From contig JADLEK010000051.1 of the NCBI GenBank assembly GCA_020846135.1, positions 1 to 62,701 on the forward strand: DNA of 62,701 bases. The letters run 5' to 3'. Position numbers and translations under genes: made by a program. Under the pieces are notes generated by a model. The model saw nothing but the letters and a program-made list of their open reading frames with translations. It did not search any database and had not been told where the DNA came from. Shown here piece by piece: positions 44,990-54,738 of this stretch (within the stretch, counting starts at the first letter, position 1; each line of letters opens with the position of its first letter). The stretch comes from Gammaproteobacteria bacterium (GTDB taxonomy: Bacteria; Pseudomonadota; Gammaproteobacteria; Competibacterales; Competibacteraceae).

Positions 44990-45547
44990 TCAACCACTCC
45001 GCACGATCTGTCCGGTGCGCAAATCCCGAATCGCGGTCGGTTTCAGTGCGCCGCCGGTTGGACCGGGCAGCAGATGATCAAGACTTCGGCCCAGTTGCCG
45101 CCGCACCGCCAGCGCAATACGGGCTGGAGGCCGACCGCTGCGGTTGGCGCTGGTGGACACCAGCGGATGCCCACACGCTCGGCATAGCGCCGCCGCCAGC
45201 GGATGAGCCGTGACCCGTACCGCCAACGTGTCGTACCGACCACGCAGCCAGCGCGGGGTCGTAGTTCGGGCCGGAATCAGCCAGGTTTGTGGCCCCGGCC
45301 AAGTCGCTGCCAGTCGGGCGCGATCCGGCGGAGCCAGCGGTTGCAGGAACGGTTCAAGCTGGGCGAAATCGGCCGCAATCAGAATCAGGCCCTTTCGGAT
45401 TGACCGGCGTTTCAGGGCCAGCAACCGCTTTACCGCCCCTTCATTGCGCGGATCGCAACCCAGTCCATACACCGCCTCGGTCGGGTAGGCGATCAGACCG
45501 CCGGCGCGGACTGCCCGGGCGGCGATTCGCACCCGTGGCCCGTTCAT
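44990..45547 (-). CDS. tsaC: Threonylcarbamoyl-AMP synthase TsaC
   Basis: 185 residues; ATG 45547 lies four bases after the topA stop. It makes threonylcarbamoyl-AMP from Thr, bicarbonate and ATP for t6A37 in tRNA. The YrdC-fold motifs are GGLIAYPTEAVYGLGCDP, KRRSIRKGLILI, TWPGPQTWLIPA, LAVRVTAHPLAAALC and PLVSTSANRSG. The topA-tsaC pairing is frequent in gammaproteobacteria. Confidence 0.94.
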   Translation of the reverse strand: MNGPRVRIAARAVRAGGLIAYPTEAVYGLGCDPRNEGAVKRLLALKRRSIRKGLILIAADFAQLEPFLQPLAPPDRARLAATWPGPQTWLIPARTTTPRWLRGRYDTLAVRVTAHPLAAALCRACGHPLVSTSANRSGRPPARIALAVRRQLGRSLDHLLPGPTGGALKPTAIRDLRTGQIVRSG

Positions 45548-45551
45548 ACTT

Positions 45552-48044
45552 TTAACCACTCGCAGCCTGTTTCGGGGTTGCTTTGGCTTTGGTGGTCGCT
45601 TTGGCTTTAGTCGTCGTCTTGGCGTTAATCGTCGCCTTAGCGTTAGCCGTCGTCTTGGCGTTAGTCGTCGTCTTGGTTTTAGCCGAAGTAGTAGCGCGAC
45701 CGGCCACCGGTTTTTTCTTCTTCTCCGGGGCTTCGCGCACCAGGGTTTCGCATTCCGCCAGACTCAGACTGGCCGGTTCGCGCCCCTTGGGTACCCGGAC
45801 ATTTTTCTGGCCATCAGTGATATAGGGGCCGAACCGACCATTGAGAATCTGAATCGCCGATCCGGGAAATGCCTGTAGCAACTTGTTCGCGGCGGCCAAC
45901 TGGTGTTCGGCAATCAGTTCCAGCGCCCGCTCGCGGCTCACCGTGTAAGGATCTTCCTGCTTGAGCGAGACGTAGTTTTTGCCGTAGCGCACATACGGTC
46001 CGTATCGACCGATGTTGGCCTGCATCGGTTCGCCGGCCTCGGTCGTTCCCAGATCGCGCGGCAACTGGAACAGCGCCAGGGCTTGATCGAGGGTAATGGT
46101 GGCCATGCGCTGATCCGAGCGCAGGCTGGCAAAGCGCGGCTTGTCTGGATCATCTTTAACCCCAATCTGGGCGAACGGTCCAAACCGGCCCAACCGCACC
46201 GACACCGGCTTGCCGGTTTTAGGATCGTTGCCCAGTTCGTGGCTTTGCACCGCCTCCTGCCTCGACACTGTCTCGGTTTTTTCGGTCACCCGTTGCTGAA
46301 ACGGCTCCCAGAAACTCCGCAGCAGCGGCAACCATTCCTGTTCGCCACGCGCCACCGCATCCAGATCGTCTTCGAGCCGGGCGGTGAATTCATAATCCAC
46401 ATATTGCGTGAAGTGTTGGGTCAGAAAGCGGTTGACGATCCGGCCAATATCAGTCGGCTTGAAGCGGCGGTTGTCCAGCACCGCATATTCCCGGGCCAGC
46501 AGGGTCGAGATAATCGCCGCATACGTTGAAGGCCGGCCAATGCCATATTCCTCCAGGGTCTTGACCAGACTGGCTTCGGAATAACGCGGCGGCGGTTCGG
46601 TGGAATGCTGTTCCGGGCGCAGCGCCAGCAGGTCGATCCACTCGCCTTCCCGCAGCGGCGGCAGCACCCGGTGGTCCTCATCCGCATCGGCCTGATCGTC
46701 CACATCTTCCCGGTAAACCGCCATGAAGCCGGGTTCGGCCACGGTTGAACCGGTGGCGCGAAACAGCCCGCCCGCACCACAGGCTAGATCGGCGGCAACC
46801 GTGTTCAGAACGGCGGAAATCATCTGGCAGGCGACGGTCCGCTTCCAGATCAGCTCATACAGCGCATACTGATCGGGGTTCAGATGGGCGCGCAGCGTAT
46901 CCGGGATCACGGTAATCACGGTCGGGCGGATAGCTTCATGGGCTTCCTGGGCATTCTTGGCCTTGGTCTTGAACAGGCGAGGACTGGCCGGCAGGCTGTT
47001 AGCCCCGTAGCGCTGGGCAATCAGCGCCCGAATCTCGGTCATCGCATCCTGCGAGAGATTCACCGAGTCGGTGCGCATGTAGGTAATCAGCCCCACCGCG
47101 CCGGCCCCGGTGTCAATTCCCTCGTAGAGCTGCTGGGCGACCCGCATGGTGCGTTGAGTGGTAAAACCGAGCTTGCGCGATGCTTCCTGTTGCAGGGTCG
47201 AGGTCGTGAACGGCGCGGATGGATTGCGCTTGCGCTGCTTGCGTTCGACCTTGGCGACCCGCAGCCGGCCGATCACCGGGTCAGGCGCTGCCTTTCCGGA
47301 TTCAGCGATCTGGGCCTGGGCGGCAGTCAGCAAGGCCTGTTCCAGGCCCTGCGCCTGCTCGCTACTGGTAATGCTGAACAGGGTGAGTTTCTCGCCAGCA
47401 TACTCGGCCAGCCGGGCGATAAAGGGTTGGCCGGTTTTGGCGGAATCGGCTTCCATCGTCCAGTATTCGCGGGTCTGGAACCGTTCGATTTCTTCCTCGC
47501 GCTCCACAATCATCCGCAAGGCCGGCGATTGCACCCGCCCGGCAGACAGGCCCGTCCGGATCTTTTTCCACAGCAAGGGCGACAGGTTGAACCCGACCAG
47601 ATAGTCCAGCGCCCGCCGGGCCTGTTGGGCGTTGACCAGGTCCAGGGACAGATCGCGGGGATGGGCCACAGCATCAACAATCGCCCGCTGGGTGACTTCG
47701 TGGAACGCAACCCGCTTCACCGGCTTGTCCTTGAGCAAACCGCGCTCGCGCAACAGTTCGTACAAATGCCAGGAAATGGCCTCGCCTTCGCGATCCGGGT
47801 CAGTGGCCAGATACAGCGCATCGGCCTTGTCAATCGCCTTGACGATGGCTTCGACATGGCGCTCATTCTTGTCGATGACTTGGTACTTCATCGCAAAGTC
47901 GTGGGCCGGATCGACCGCGCCTTCCTTGGGCACCAGATCGCGCACATGGCCGTAGGAGGCCAGCACCTCGAAGTCCTTGCCCAGATATTTCTTGATGGTT
48001 TTCGCCTTGGCCGGCGATTCGACGATGACCAGGTTTTTGCTCAT
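45552..48044 (-). CDS. topA: DNA topoisomerase I, without zinc fingers
   Basis: 830 residues from ATG 48044 (MSKNLVIVESPAKAKTIKKY). It relaxes negative supercoils. TOPRIM motifs YLATDPDREGEAISWHL and the catalytic Tyr in GLITYMRTDSVNLS are intact. Instead of the Cys4 zinc ribbons of E. coli TopA, the C-terminus has Cys-free repeats of the Topo_C type (VRLGRFGPFAQIG, ANIGRYGPYVRYG, LNGRFGPYITDG), then a basic tail of six-residue units such as AKTTAN, AKATIN and AKATTK. This variant exists in other proteobacteria. Confidence 0.95.
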   Translation of the reverse strand: MSKNLVIVESPAKAKTIKKYLGKDFEVLASYGHVRDLVPKEGAVDPAHDFAMKYQVIDKNERHVEAIVKAIDKADALYLATDPDREGEAISWHLYELLRERGLLKDKPVKRVAFHEVTQRAIVDAVAHPRDLSLDLVNAQQARRALDYLVGFNLSPLLWKKIRTGLSAGRVQSPALRMIVEREEEIERFQTREYWTMEADSAKTGQPFIARLAEYAGEKLTLFSITSSEQAQGLEQALLTAAQAQIAESGKAAPDPVIGRLRVAKVERKQRKRNPSAPFTTSTLQQEASRKLGFTTQRTMRVAQQLYEGIDTGAGAVGLITYMRTDSVNLSQDAMTEIRALIAQRYGANSLPASPRLFKTKAKNAQEAHEAIRPTVITVIPDTLRAHLNPDQYALYELIWKRTVACQMISAVLNTVAADLACGAGGLFRATGSTVAEPGFMAVYREDVDDQADADEDHRVLPPLREGEWIDLLALRPEQHSTEPPPRYSEASLVKTLEEYGIGRPSTYAAIISTLLAREYAVLDNRRFKPTDIGRIVNRFLTQHFTQYVDYEFTARLEDDLDAVARGEQEWLPLLRSFWEPFQQRVTEKTETVSRQEAVQSHELGNDPKTGKPVSVRLGRFGPFAQIGVKDDPDKPRFASLRSDQRMATITLDQALALFQLPRDLGTTEAGEPMQANIGRYGPYVRYGKNYVSLKQEDPYTVSRERALELIAEHQLAAANKLLQAFPGSAIQILNGRFGPYITDGQKNVRVPKGREPASLSLAECETLVREAPEKKKKPVAGRATTSAKTKTTTNAKTTANAKATINAKTTTKAKATTKAKATPKQAASG
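45567..45690. repeat. 18-bp degenerate repeats encoding the TopA tail
   Basis: About six units of 18 bp on the minus strand encode Ala-Lys-Thr-rich hexapeptides. The units differ by a few bases each. The product is a flexible basic tail likely to bind DNA or RNA polymerase non-specifically. Confidence 0.75.
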
Positions 48045-48162
48045 GAGGGTAATCGGGAAAATCTGAAAGTGGGGGCAGGGTTCGGAGGCGCGTCGCCCGC
48101 TGAGAACCGCCGGCGCGCCGAGCATTCAGGAGCAGCGGAAACAGGCGGCGCCATTTTCCAGG

Positions 48163-48633
48163 TTAATGGAGGCGGCCGTTCGAATCTCCGTCGAACGCCC
48201 ATTTTTCCAGCCAGGCGCAGGCGTCTTCCGGATCAAGCTGGTTAAACAGCGTCATCAGAATGATCAATTTCAAATGGTCAAGACCGATCTCGCCGGTTTC
48301 CGGCATCATGGCCTGGTCGATAACCTGTTCGCGGGTTTCCGGATTCAGGATGCCGCTCTGCTCTAGCGCCAGTAGGAAGCCGCGACATTCCACGTTTAAT
48401 CGGCCCAGTTCCGGCGCGGCGTAAATGCGGCAGGCGTAGGTATGGATTGGCAGCCCGGATGGACGATCAGCCAGGCGATCAAACCATGCTAAAGCCTGCT
48501 GAATTTGCTGTGACGGAAAGCTGGCGGCCAGCCATTTGCTAGGAATAGGGTCCCCGGCGAGGTCGATCTGTGCATCATCGTCCATCCCGTCCTGAAACAG
48601 GTTGATCAGTACGTCCAGCAGGTTTTCTTTCAT
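48163..48633 (-). CDS. smg: Smg protein (DUF494)
   Basis: 156 residues from ATG 48633 (MKENLLDVLINLFQDGMDDD). The family is defined by this N-terminus and by QQIQQALAWFDRLAD, TYACRIYAAPELGRLNVECR, GFLLALEQSGILNPETREQV and WLEKWAFD near the end. Its function is unknown; it lies between dprA and topA in most gammaproteobacteria, as here. A hairpin terminator separates it from dprA. Confidence 0.92.
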   Translation of the reverse strand: MKENLLDVLINLFQDGMDDDAQIDLAGDPIPSKWLAASFPSQQIQQALAWFDRLADRPSGLPIHTYACRIYAAPELGRLNVECRGFLLALEQSGILNPETREQVIDQAMMPETGEIGLDHLKLIILMTLFNQLDPEDACAWLEKWAFDGDSNGRLH

Positions 48634-48656
48634 TCCGGGATTCGCCTTGGGAACAC

Positions 48657-48681
48657 AAAAAACCCCCGTGATGAACGGGGG
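48657..48681 (-). terminator. Intrinsic terminator after dprA
   Basis: On the minus strand CCCCCGT pairs with ACGGGGG (48675-48681 with 48663-48669) around a 5-base loop and is followed by TTTTTT (48662-48657). It sits 12 bases after the dprA stop and would limit read-through into smg. Confidence 0.85.
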
Positions 48682-48692
48682 CGATCGGCTTT

Positions 48693-49784
48693 TCAAAGTT
48701 TGATACGGCAGTACAAGCCGCCGGGGACTGCGGCGACGTAACCTTCAAGTTCCATGATCAACAGCATGGAGGAAACCGCTTCAACCGTCAATCCGCACCG
48801 GTCCACCAGATCATCGATGCCGGTCGGTTCCGAACCGATTGCGGTCAGCAGTTGCCGGTAGTCATGATCCAGGTCATCCATTACTGAAGGGGTGACCTGG
48901 GTTAATGCTGGCCCGACGCTCCCGGCGGCAGCCAGCGAACCCAGTTCTTCGAGGATGTCATCTGCGGTTTCCACCAGTTTGGCGCCCTGGCGAATCAGCG
49001 CATGACAGCCCTTGGCCAACGGGTTGTGGATGGAGCCGGGAATGGCGAAGACCTCCCGACCCTGTTCATTAGCCAACCGGGCGGTGATCAGCGACCCGCT
49101 GCGGGTCGCGGCTTCCACCACCAGCACCCCCAGCGCCAGACCGCTGATCAGCCGGTTGCGGCGCGGAAAGTTCTCCGCCGTGACTGTGGTGCCGGCGGGC
49201 AATTCCGAGACCAGTGCGCCGCGTTCCGCGATGGCGTGGGCCAGCTCACGATGTTTGGCGGGATAGACCCGATCCAGCCCGGTGCCCATGACCGCGATGG
49301 TCAGGCCACCACTGCTGCTTAAAGCGCCTTGGTGGGCGGCGGCGTCAATGCCAAAGGCCAGCCCGCTGGTGACCACCATTCCGGCTCCGGCCAGATGGGC
49401 GGCGAACAGGTGCGCGGTTTCCCGACCGAGCGGAGTCGGGTTGCGGCTGCCGACGATCGCCAGTTGCGGCAACCTCAGGCAGTCTGGATCGCCGCAGACA
49501 AACAGCAGGGGCGGCGGATAAGGAATGTGCCGCAGCAGCGTCGGGTAGCGGGGATCGTCGAGGCTGAGCAGGTGATGCCGGTCGGACTGCGCCAGCCACG
49601 CCAAATCCTGTTCGACCAGCCGCCAGTCGGGCGCGGCGAGGTAATTCAACGCAGGGTTGGGTAAATCAAGAGGTTCCAGCTCGGCGCGGCTGGCCGCGAA
49701 CGCCGCCGCCGCCGAACCGAAGCGGTCAATCAGCCGGGCGAAGCGAACCGACCCGACGCCTGGCGCTCGCAGCAGCGCCAGCAA
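48693..49784 (-). CDS. dprA: DNA-processing protein DprA
   Basis: At least 363 residues. DprA loads RecA on incoming single-stranded DNA in transformation. The N-terminal SAM-like part (LLRAPGVGSVRFARLIDRFG) is followed by the Rossmann domain with LAIVGSRNPTPLGRETAHLF, TSGLAFGIDAAAHQGAL, GTGLDRVYPAKHRELA and NRLISGLALGVLVVEA, then a DprA winged helix. The start is uncertain: no ATG or GTG precedes the first conserved residues. TTG 49784 cuts slightly short; CTG 49826 or ATT 49817 would restore the usual AWLLALLRAPG. Confidence 0.92.
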   Translation of the reverse strand: MLALLRAPGVGSVRFARLIDRFGSAAAAFAASRAELEPLDLPNPALNYLAAPDWRLVEQDLAWLAQSDRHHLLSLDDPRYPTLLRHIPYPPPLLFVCGDPDCLRLPQLAIVGSRNPTPLGRETAHLFAAHLAGAGMVVTSGLAFGIDAAAHQGALSSSGGLTIAVMGTGLDRVYPAKHRELAHAIAERGALVSELPAGTTVTAENFPRRNRLISGLALGVLVVEAATRSGSLITARLANEQGREVFAIPGSIHNPLAKGCHALIRQGAKLVETADDILEELGSLAAAGSVGPALTQVTPSVMDDLDHDYRQLLTAIGSEPTGIDDLVDRCGLTVEAVSSMLLIMELEGYVAAVPGGLYCRIKL

Positions 49785-49822
49785 CCAGGCAGGATCGGTC
49801 GCTGAAGAGGGGCCAATGAGGT

Positions 49823-50953
49823 TCAGGGCGTCGTAACCCGGTCTTGCAGGCGAATGGCGCGTTCCGCCTGCATCACCAGCGCATAGCTGACCAAATCATG
49901 GACCTTGTAGACCATGACCAGTCCGGAGCGCTCGCCCGGCAGGGTCACGCTCCCACCCCGCACCGGATCATCAATCGTGCGACTCTTGCCATAGATCGCC
50001 AGCACATGGCCGGGTTCCAAGCCTTCCTGAGCGCCCAGATTGATGATCACGCTGCTGTACTGGGTGATCTGGGTCACGTCGGGATTGAGCTGGGTGATGA
50101 TGAAGCCCTCGGTGTCCGGGGGCACGGGGTGCGGTTCGAAACTGTACAGCTCACGCTCGGCCTCAATCTCGAACAACCGGTCGCCGGCGCGCACCGGAGC
50201 GACCGCGTTCACCAACTGGAAAGTGGCCGGATCGTCGTTCTTTTCCAGCATCGCCTCGCCCAGATAAGTGCCGGCGGTGCCAAGATAACGGCCAGAACCC
50301 GGCTCACGCAGTTCATCCTTGACGCGGAACACCTGATAACGCGGCTGGTCGAAATCCCTGCCTCGGGCATAAACCCGATCGCGGTCGGCATAGATGACCT
50401 GGTTATCATCGTCGGCCACGATATAGGGCGCACTCTTCCACTCGCCTTCACTCAGGATCAGCGCACGGGTCAGGAAGGACTCAACGGCATCGCGGGGTAC
50501 GGGCGGAATCGGCTGGGTCAGGGTTTCCACCCGGATTTGCGGCTCCAGCTTGAGTAACGGGACTTCCTGCCGTTCCGCCACGGTCAACTGTGGTTTGCCT
50601 GCGGCGTCATAGCTGAACTGGAGGACGTCGCCCGGATAAATCCGGTTCGGATTGCGGATTTGCGGGTTCTGCCGCCAGATCTGGCGCCACTGCCAGGGAT
50701 TGCTTAGGAATCGCCCGGCGATGCTCCACAAGGTGTCGCCTGGAACCACGGTATAGGTCTGAGGGTGGTCGGGGCGCAGCGGGATGTCGGCAGGTCCGGC
50801 AATATTCTGGGCTGACGGGGCGGCTGAAGGCGGTTCGCCGGCAGCCGGACCGGATTCAGGCGATAAAGGCGATTGGGCGCACGCCGCGAGCAGGATCGCC
50901 GTGGTCAGCGACAGGGCGGCTCCGAAGCGCCTGGAAGAACGGATGCTGTTCAT
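49823..50953 (-). CDS. LysM-domain lipoprotein upstream of dprA
   Basis: 376 residues. The lipobox is LLAACAQS. After a Pro/Ser/Ala-rich stretch comes one LysM domain (YTVVPGDTLWSIAGRFLSNP, then IWRQNPQIRNPNRIYPGDVL), which binds peptidoglycan. The C-terminal 230 residues are conserved in this gammaproteobacterial family but unnamed, and include VESFLTRALILSEGEWKSAP, VYARGRDFDQPRYQVFR and SSVIINLGAQEGLEPGHVLA. Divergent from def, as usual. Confidence 0.9.
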   Translation of the reverse strand: MNSIRSSRRFGAALSLTTAILLAACAQSPLSPESGPAAGEPPSAAPSAQNIAGPADIPLRPDHPQTYTVVPGDTLWSIAGRFLSNPWQWRQIWRQNPQIRNPNRIYPGDVLQFSYDAAGKPQLTVAERQEVPLLKLEPQIRVETLTQPIPPVPRDAVESFLTRALILSEGEWKSAPYIVADDDNQVIYADRDRVYARGRDFDQPRYQVFRVKDELREPGSGRYLGTAGTYLGEAMLEKNDDPATFQLVNAVAPVRAGDRLFEIEAERELYSFEPHPVPPDTEGFIITQLNPDVTQITQYSSVIINLGAQEGLEPGHVLAIYGKSRTIDDPVRGGSVTLPGERSGLVMVYKVHDLVSYALVMQAERAIRLQDRVTTP

Positions 50954-51108
50954 AGTCCTGGCTCATCCTTTGGGAAAACGGGCGGGAGTGTAGCGGTTCG
51001 CTCCCATTGCGCAAAGTATAGTCTATAGCCCAAACCCGGCGGTTTCTCGTATGATTTCCGCCCCGAGCGATAGAAGTGAACAAGATTAGAAGGCATTTTG
51101 GAGCAGTC

Positions 51109-51618
51109 ATGGCGCAACTCACCATTTTGCATTACCCCGATTCCCGACTGCGTAAGTCGGCGCTGCCGGTGGAAACGGTGGATGAAAGTATCCGCAGTCT
51201 GGTCGCTGATATGCTGGAGACCATGTATGCAGCGCCGGGCATCGGTTTGGCCGCGACCCAGATCAATGTCCAGAAACGGGTGATTGTTATGGACGTGTCC
51301 GAGTACAAGGATCAGCCGCTGGTGTTGATTAACCCGGCGATCCTGGCGCGGGGCGGCGAAGAAGAAATGGATGAAGGCTGTTTATCAGTGCCGGGTTTTT
51401 ACGAGACGGTCCGCCGCGCCGAATGGGTGCAGGTCAGCGCGCTGGATCGCGAGGGGGAACCGTTTGAACTGGAAACAGGCGGGCTGCTGGCGGTGTGCAT
51501 CCAGCACGAGATTGATCATCTGGATGGTAAGCTGTTCGTGGATTATTTATCGGCGCTGAAACGCGACCGCATTCGCAAAAAGCTGGAGAAACAGGCTCGG
51601 CTTGAACTGCGTCCGTGA
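51109..51618 (+). CDS. def: Peptide deformylase
   Basis: 169 residues; ATG 51109 has TTGGAG upstream. It removes the formyl group from nascent chains. The three motifs are [20 protein letters not shown] (metal-binding Cys) and [17 protein letters not shown] (two metal-binding His). fmt follows after a 284-base gap with repeats. Confidence 0.97.
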   Translation: MAQLTILHYPDSRLRKSALPVETVDESIRSLVADMLETMYAAPGIGLAATQINVQKRVIVMDVSEYKDQPLVLINPAILARGGEEEMDEGCLSVPGFYETVRRAEWVQVSALDREGEPFELETGGLLAVCIQHEIDHLDGKLFVDYLSALKRDRIRKKLEKQARLELRP

Positions 51619-51902
51619 GGGAACAAAATTGATAACGAGCATAACCTTGGGCGATTTCCTGAAAAGTGACATCCGCTTTGGTATTCACCCATACCAAACC
51701 TAAGGATATTAACCACGGAAAACCACGGAAAACCACGGAAAATTTTTATTTTTCAGTATATTCCGTGTTTTTCCGTGTCCGGTTTCTGGAATGATGATCG
51801 ACGCTCGGCATGGCCTTTATGAGAAATCACCTTGTAACTCCCTCATTTCTGACCAGCCACGCTCTGCTCCCCTCCTAACTTTTCTTGCAAGGCTCCTCGC
51901 GC
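51619..51902 (+). other. def-fmt gap with AT-rich repeats
   Basis: No gene. The segment is AT-rich compared with its surroundings. It holds three direct copies of a 10-base unit aaccacggaa (51711-51740) and an inverted copy pair at 51761-51777. No clear promoter for fmt is seen. Confidence 0.7.
51711..51777. repeat. Three 10-bp tandem repeats forming a 17-bp inverted repeat
   Basis: aaccacggaa occurs three times in succession at 51711-51740. The last 17 bases (51724-51740) pair with ttccgtgtttttccgtg (51761-51777) with one mismatch, around a 20-base AT-rich loop. It looks like a small dispersed or palindromic element rather than a terminator. Confidence 0.85.
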
Positions 51903-52850
51903 ATGACCACTGCTCCGCCGCGCCTGATTTTCGCCGGCTCGCCTGAATTCGCTGTTCCCGCTCTGCATGCGTTGCTGACCGCTGGTCATCGGCCGGTTGC
52001 TGCGTATACCCAGCCGGATCGACCGGCTGGCCGTGGTCGCCGGCTGCGCCCCAGTCCAGTCAAACTCCATGCGCTGGCTTCTGGTATTCCAGTCTATCAG
52101 CCGGCGACTTTGCGCGATCCCGCTACGCAGGCCGAACTGGCGGCGCTAGAGCCGGATCTGCTGATCGTCGCTGCCTATGGCCTGATTCTGCCGCCGGCGG
52201 TGCTGGCGATTCCCCGGCTGGGCTGCGTCAATATTCATGCATCGCTGTTGCCGCGCTGGCGGGGCGCAGCGCCGATCCAGCGGGCCATTCTCGCCGGCGA
52301 TGCCGAAACCGGGGTCTGTCTGATGCAGATGGAAGCTGGTCTCGATACCGGGCCGGTTTATGTTCGCGCTGCTATTCCGATTGCGCGCGGCATGACCGGC
52401 GGCGAATTGCATGGCCAGTTGGCGGCGCTAGGCGCGGCGACCTTGCAGGCGGCGCTGCCCAACTTGCTGGCCGGGCGGCTGACCCCGGAGCCACAGAATG
52501 ATGCTGGCGCTACCTATGCGGCCAAGCTGGACAAAGCTGAGGCTGAACTGGACTGGAGCCGCCCGGCGATTGACCTGGAGCGGCAAGTGCTGGCCTTCAA
52601 TCCGTACCCGGTGACGCAAACCCGACTGGATGAGTACACCCTGCGGGTCTGGCGAGCGGTCGCTGAGACGGAAAGCTCCACCGCGCCGCCGGGAACCGTG
52701 CTGGGCGAAGGGCCAGAGGGCATCGTGGTCGCTGCCGGCGCTGGCCGGTTGCGGTTGATCGAAGTGCAGTTACCCGGCGGTAAACCGCAGGCGGCGGTGG
52801 CGTTTCTCAACGCGCGGCAGTTGGCTGGCCGCCGGCTGGGGATGGCATGA
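51903..52850 (+). CDS. fmt: Methionyl-tRNA formyltransferase
   Basis: 315 residues from ATG 51903. It formylates initiator Met-tRNA. Motifs: [38 protein letters not shown] followed by [20 protein letters not shown], and the C-terminal [14 protein letters not shown]. The last four bases overlap the rsmB start (ATGA). Confidence 0.96.
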   Translation: MTTAPPRLIFAGSPEFAVPALHALLTAGHRPVAAYTQPDRPAGRGRRLRPSPVKLHALASGIPVYQPATLRDPATQAELAALEPDLLIVAAYGLILPPAVLAIPRLGCVNIHASLLPRWRGAAPIQRAILAGDAETGVCLMQMEAGLDTGPVYVRAAIPIARGMTGGELHGQLAALGAATLQAALPNLLAGRLTPEPQNDAGATYAAKLDKAEAELDWSRPAIDLERQVLAFNPYPVTQTRLDEYTLRVWRAVAETESSTAPPGTVLGEGPEGIVVAAGAGRLRLIEVQLPGGKPQAAVAFLNARQLAGRRLGMA

Positions 52851-54175
52851 AGGTTCGCGCCCTCGCGGCTCAAACGCTGGATCAGATTCTCAGCGAGGGT
52901 CGGTCATTGTCGTCGGCATTGCCGCCAGCGCTGGCCCAAATCGCCCCCCAAAATCGCAGCTTGTTGCAGGAGTTGTGCTATGGCGCATGCCGCTGGCAAC
53001 CACAATTGCAAGCGGTGCTGAATCGCTTGCTACAACGGCCGCTGCCGGTCAGCGAGCGCCCGGTTCCGGCGCTGCTGCTGATCGGTCTCTACCAGTTATG
53101 GCATTTGCGGATTCCTGATCACGCCGCCGTCGCCGAGACGGTCGCGGCGGTTCGGGTGCTGCGCAAACCGCGGCTGGCGGGGTTGGTGAATGCAGTATTG
53201 CGCAACGCCCTGCGCCGACGAGCGGAACTGACCACTTTCATCGCCACCGACCCGGAAGCCAAAACCGCGCATCCCCGCTGGCTACTCAACCGCCTGCAAC
53301 AGGACTGGCCTGACGACTGGCCGGCCATCATCGCCGCCAACAACGCCCGTCCACCCTTCACCCTGCGCGTCAACCGCTTGCAATCGGAGCAGGACGATTA
53401 CCGGCAACGCTTAGCGGCGCTGGGGAAAACCTCCGAGCGGTCTGCCCTGAGCCAAACCGCATTGACCCTGGCCGATCCGGTGGAACCCGCCACATTGCCG
53501 GGGTTCGCCGAGGGTTGGGTGTCGGTGCAAGATGCCGCCGCGCAGTTGGCTGCGCCATTGCTGGAGGTTCAACCCGGGATGCGGGTGCTGGATGCCTGCG
53601 CCGCGCCCGGCGGCAAAACCGGCCACCTGCTGGAATCGGTCCCGGACATTGATCTCACCGCGCTGGATCAGGATGCCAACCGATTGGCGCGGGTGCGGGA
53701 TAACCTGCAACGCTTGCGGCTGACCGCCCGCTTGATTGTCGGCGATGCCCGCTGCCCGGATGACTGGTGGGACGGTGTTCCCTATGACCGGATTCTGCTG
53801 GATGCGCCCTGTTCAGGAACCGGAGTGATCCGCCGCCATCCTGACATCAAGTTGCTGCGTCGGACAGGCGATCTCGCGGCGCTGGCCGGTCAGCAGCGGG
53901 CCTTGCTCGAAAGTCTCTGGCCGCTGCTCAAGCCGGGTGGACGGCTGTTGTACGCCACCTGCTCGGTGTTGCAGCAGGAAAATGCGGCAGTCATCGCCCA
54001 TTGCCTTGCGACCCATGCCGATGCCGGCGAGCCGCCGATCGCCGCCGACTGGGGCCGCGCACTGGCCCATGGTCGGCAGCTTTTGCCCGGCGAATACGGT
54101 GCAGACGGCTTCTATTACGCCGTACTCAGCAAAGCGCCGGTCGGCGGACCAGGAGCCTCATGTTCGCCGACCTAA
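52847..54175 (+). CDS. rsmB: 16S rRNA m5C967 methyltransferase RsmB
   Basis: 442 residues. The N-terminal NusB-like domain ([20 protein letters not shown]) is followed by the m5C methyltransferase domain: [55 protein letters not shown] (catalytic region) and [17 protein letters not shown] (nucleophile Cys). The DUF4390 gene starts inside its last codons. Confidence 0.96.
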   Translation: MKVRALAAQTLDQILSEGRSLSSALPPALAQIAPQNRSLLQELCYGACRWQPQLQAVLNRLLQRPLPVSERPVPALLLIGLYQLWHLRIPDHAAVAETVAAVRVLRKPRLAGLVNAVLRNALRRRAELTTFIATDPEAKTAHPRWLLNRLQQDWPDDWPAIIAANNARPPFTLRVNRLQSEQDDYRQRLAALGKTSERSALSQTALTLADPVEPATLPGFAEGWVSVQDAAAQLAAPLLEVQPGMRVLDACAAPGGKTGHLLESVPDIDLTALDQDANRLARVRDNLQRLRLTARLIVGDARCPDDWWDGVPYDRILLDAPCSGTGVIRRHPDIKLLRRTGDLAALAGQQRALLESLWPLLKPGGRLLYATCSVLQQENAAVIAHCLATHADAGEPPIAADWGRALAHGRQLLPGEYGADGFYYAVLSKAPVGGPGASCSPT

Positions 54176-54738
54176 CCCTGACTTCCTGCGGCGCTGCGGG
54201 CTGGCGACTGGGAATCCTGCTCTGGGCGCTGCTGTGGATGACCGGGGCTGGCGCGTCCGGGTTTGACATCATCAACGTCTCGACCCGGCTGGAAGGCGAC
54301 GTTTATCGCCTGAACGCCCGCATCGACTACCGGTTCAGCGGACCGGCGCTGGAAGCCCTGCAAAACGGAGTGCCGCTAACCGTGGATCTGGAAATGGAGG
54401 TCCGGCGGCGACGCTCCTGGCTATGGGACGAAACGGTCTATGCCCTGACTCAGCGGTTTCGGCTGGAATACCACGCCCTCAGCCGGCAATACCTGGTCAA
54501 CAACCTCAACAGTGGTGAGCGGCGCGGCTTTCCGACCCGCAGCGGCGCGGTGCAGTTCATGGGGCAAATCAACGATTTTCCATTTTTGGACAAAGGCTTG
54601 CTCGAAAAAGATGTGCGTTATGAAGGGGCGTTGCGGGTCCAACTGGATCGGGAAACGCTGCCCGCGCCGTTGCGGCTGGTGGCCTACCTGTCCGATGACT
54701 GGCGATTGGCCAGCGAGTGGTTTACATGGCCGCTCTGA
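54160..54738 (+). CDS. DUF4390 exported protein upstream of ntrY
   Basis: 192 residues from ATG 54160 (AGGAG upstream), overlapping rsmB by 16 bases. A signal-like segment (RLGILLWALLWMTGAGAS) is followed by a beta-rich domain with INVSTRLEGDVYRLNARIDY, LTVDLEMEVRRRRSWLWDE, RFRLEYHALSRQYLVNN and DFPFLDKGLLEKD, as in DUF4390. The family sits before ntrY in many betaproteobacteria and gammaproteobacteria and may be a periplasmic accessory of it. Confidence 0.88.
   Translation: MFADLTLTSCGAAGWRLGILLWALLWMTGAGASGFDIINVSTRLEGDVYRLNARIDYRFSGPALEALQNGVPLTVDLEMEVRRRRSWLWDETVYALTQRFRLEYHALSRQYLVNNLNSGERRGFPTRSGAVQFMGQINDFPFLDKGLLEKDVRYEGALRVQLDRETLPAPLRLVAYLSDDWRLASEWFTWPL

Noticed and set aside
46884..48245. 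453-codon plus-strand frame opposite topA
   Set aside because: Antisense to the catalytic core of topA; no independent support.
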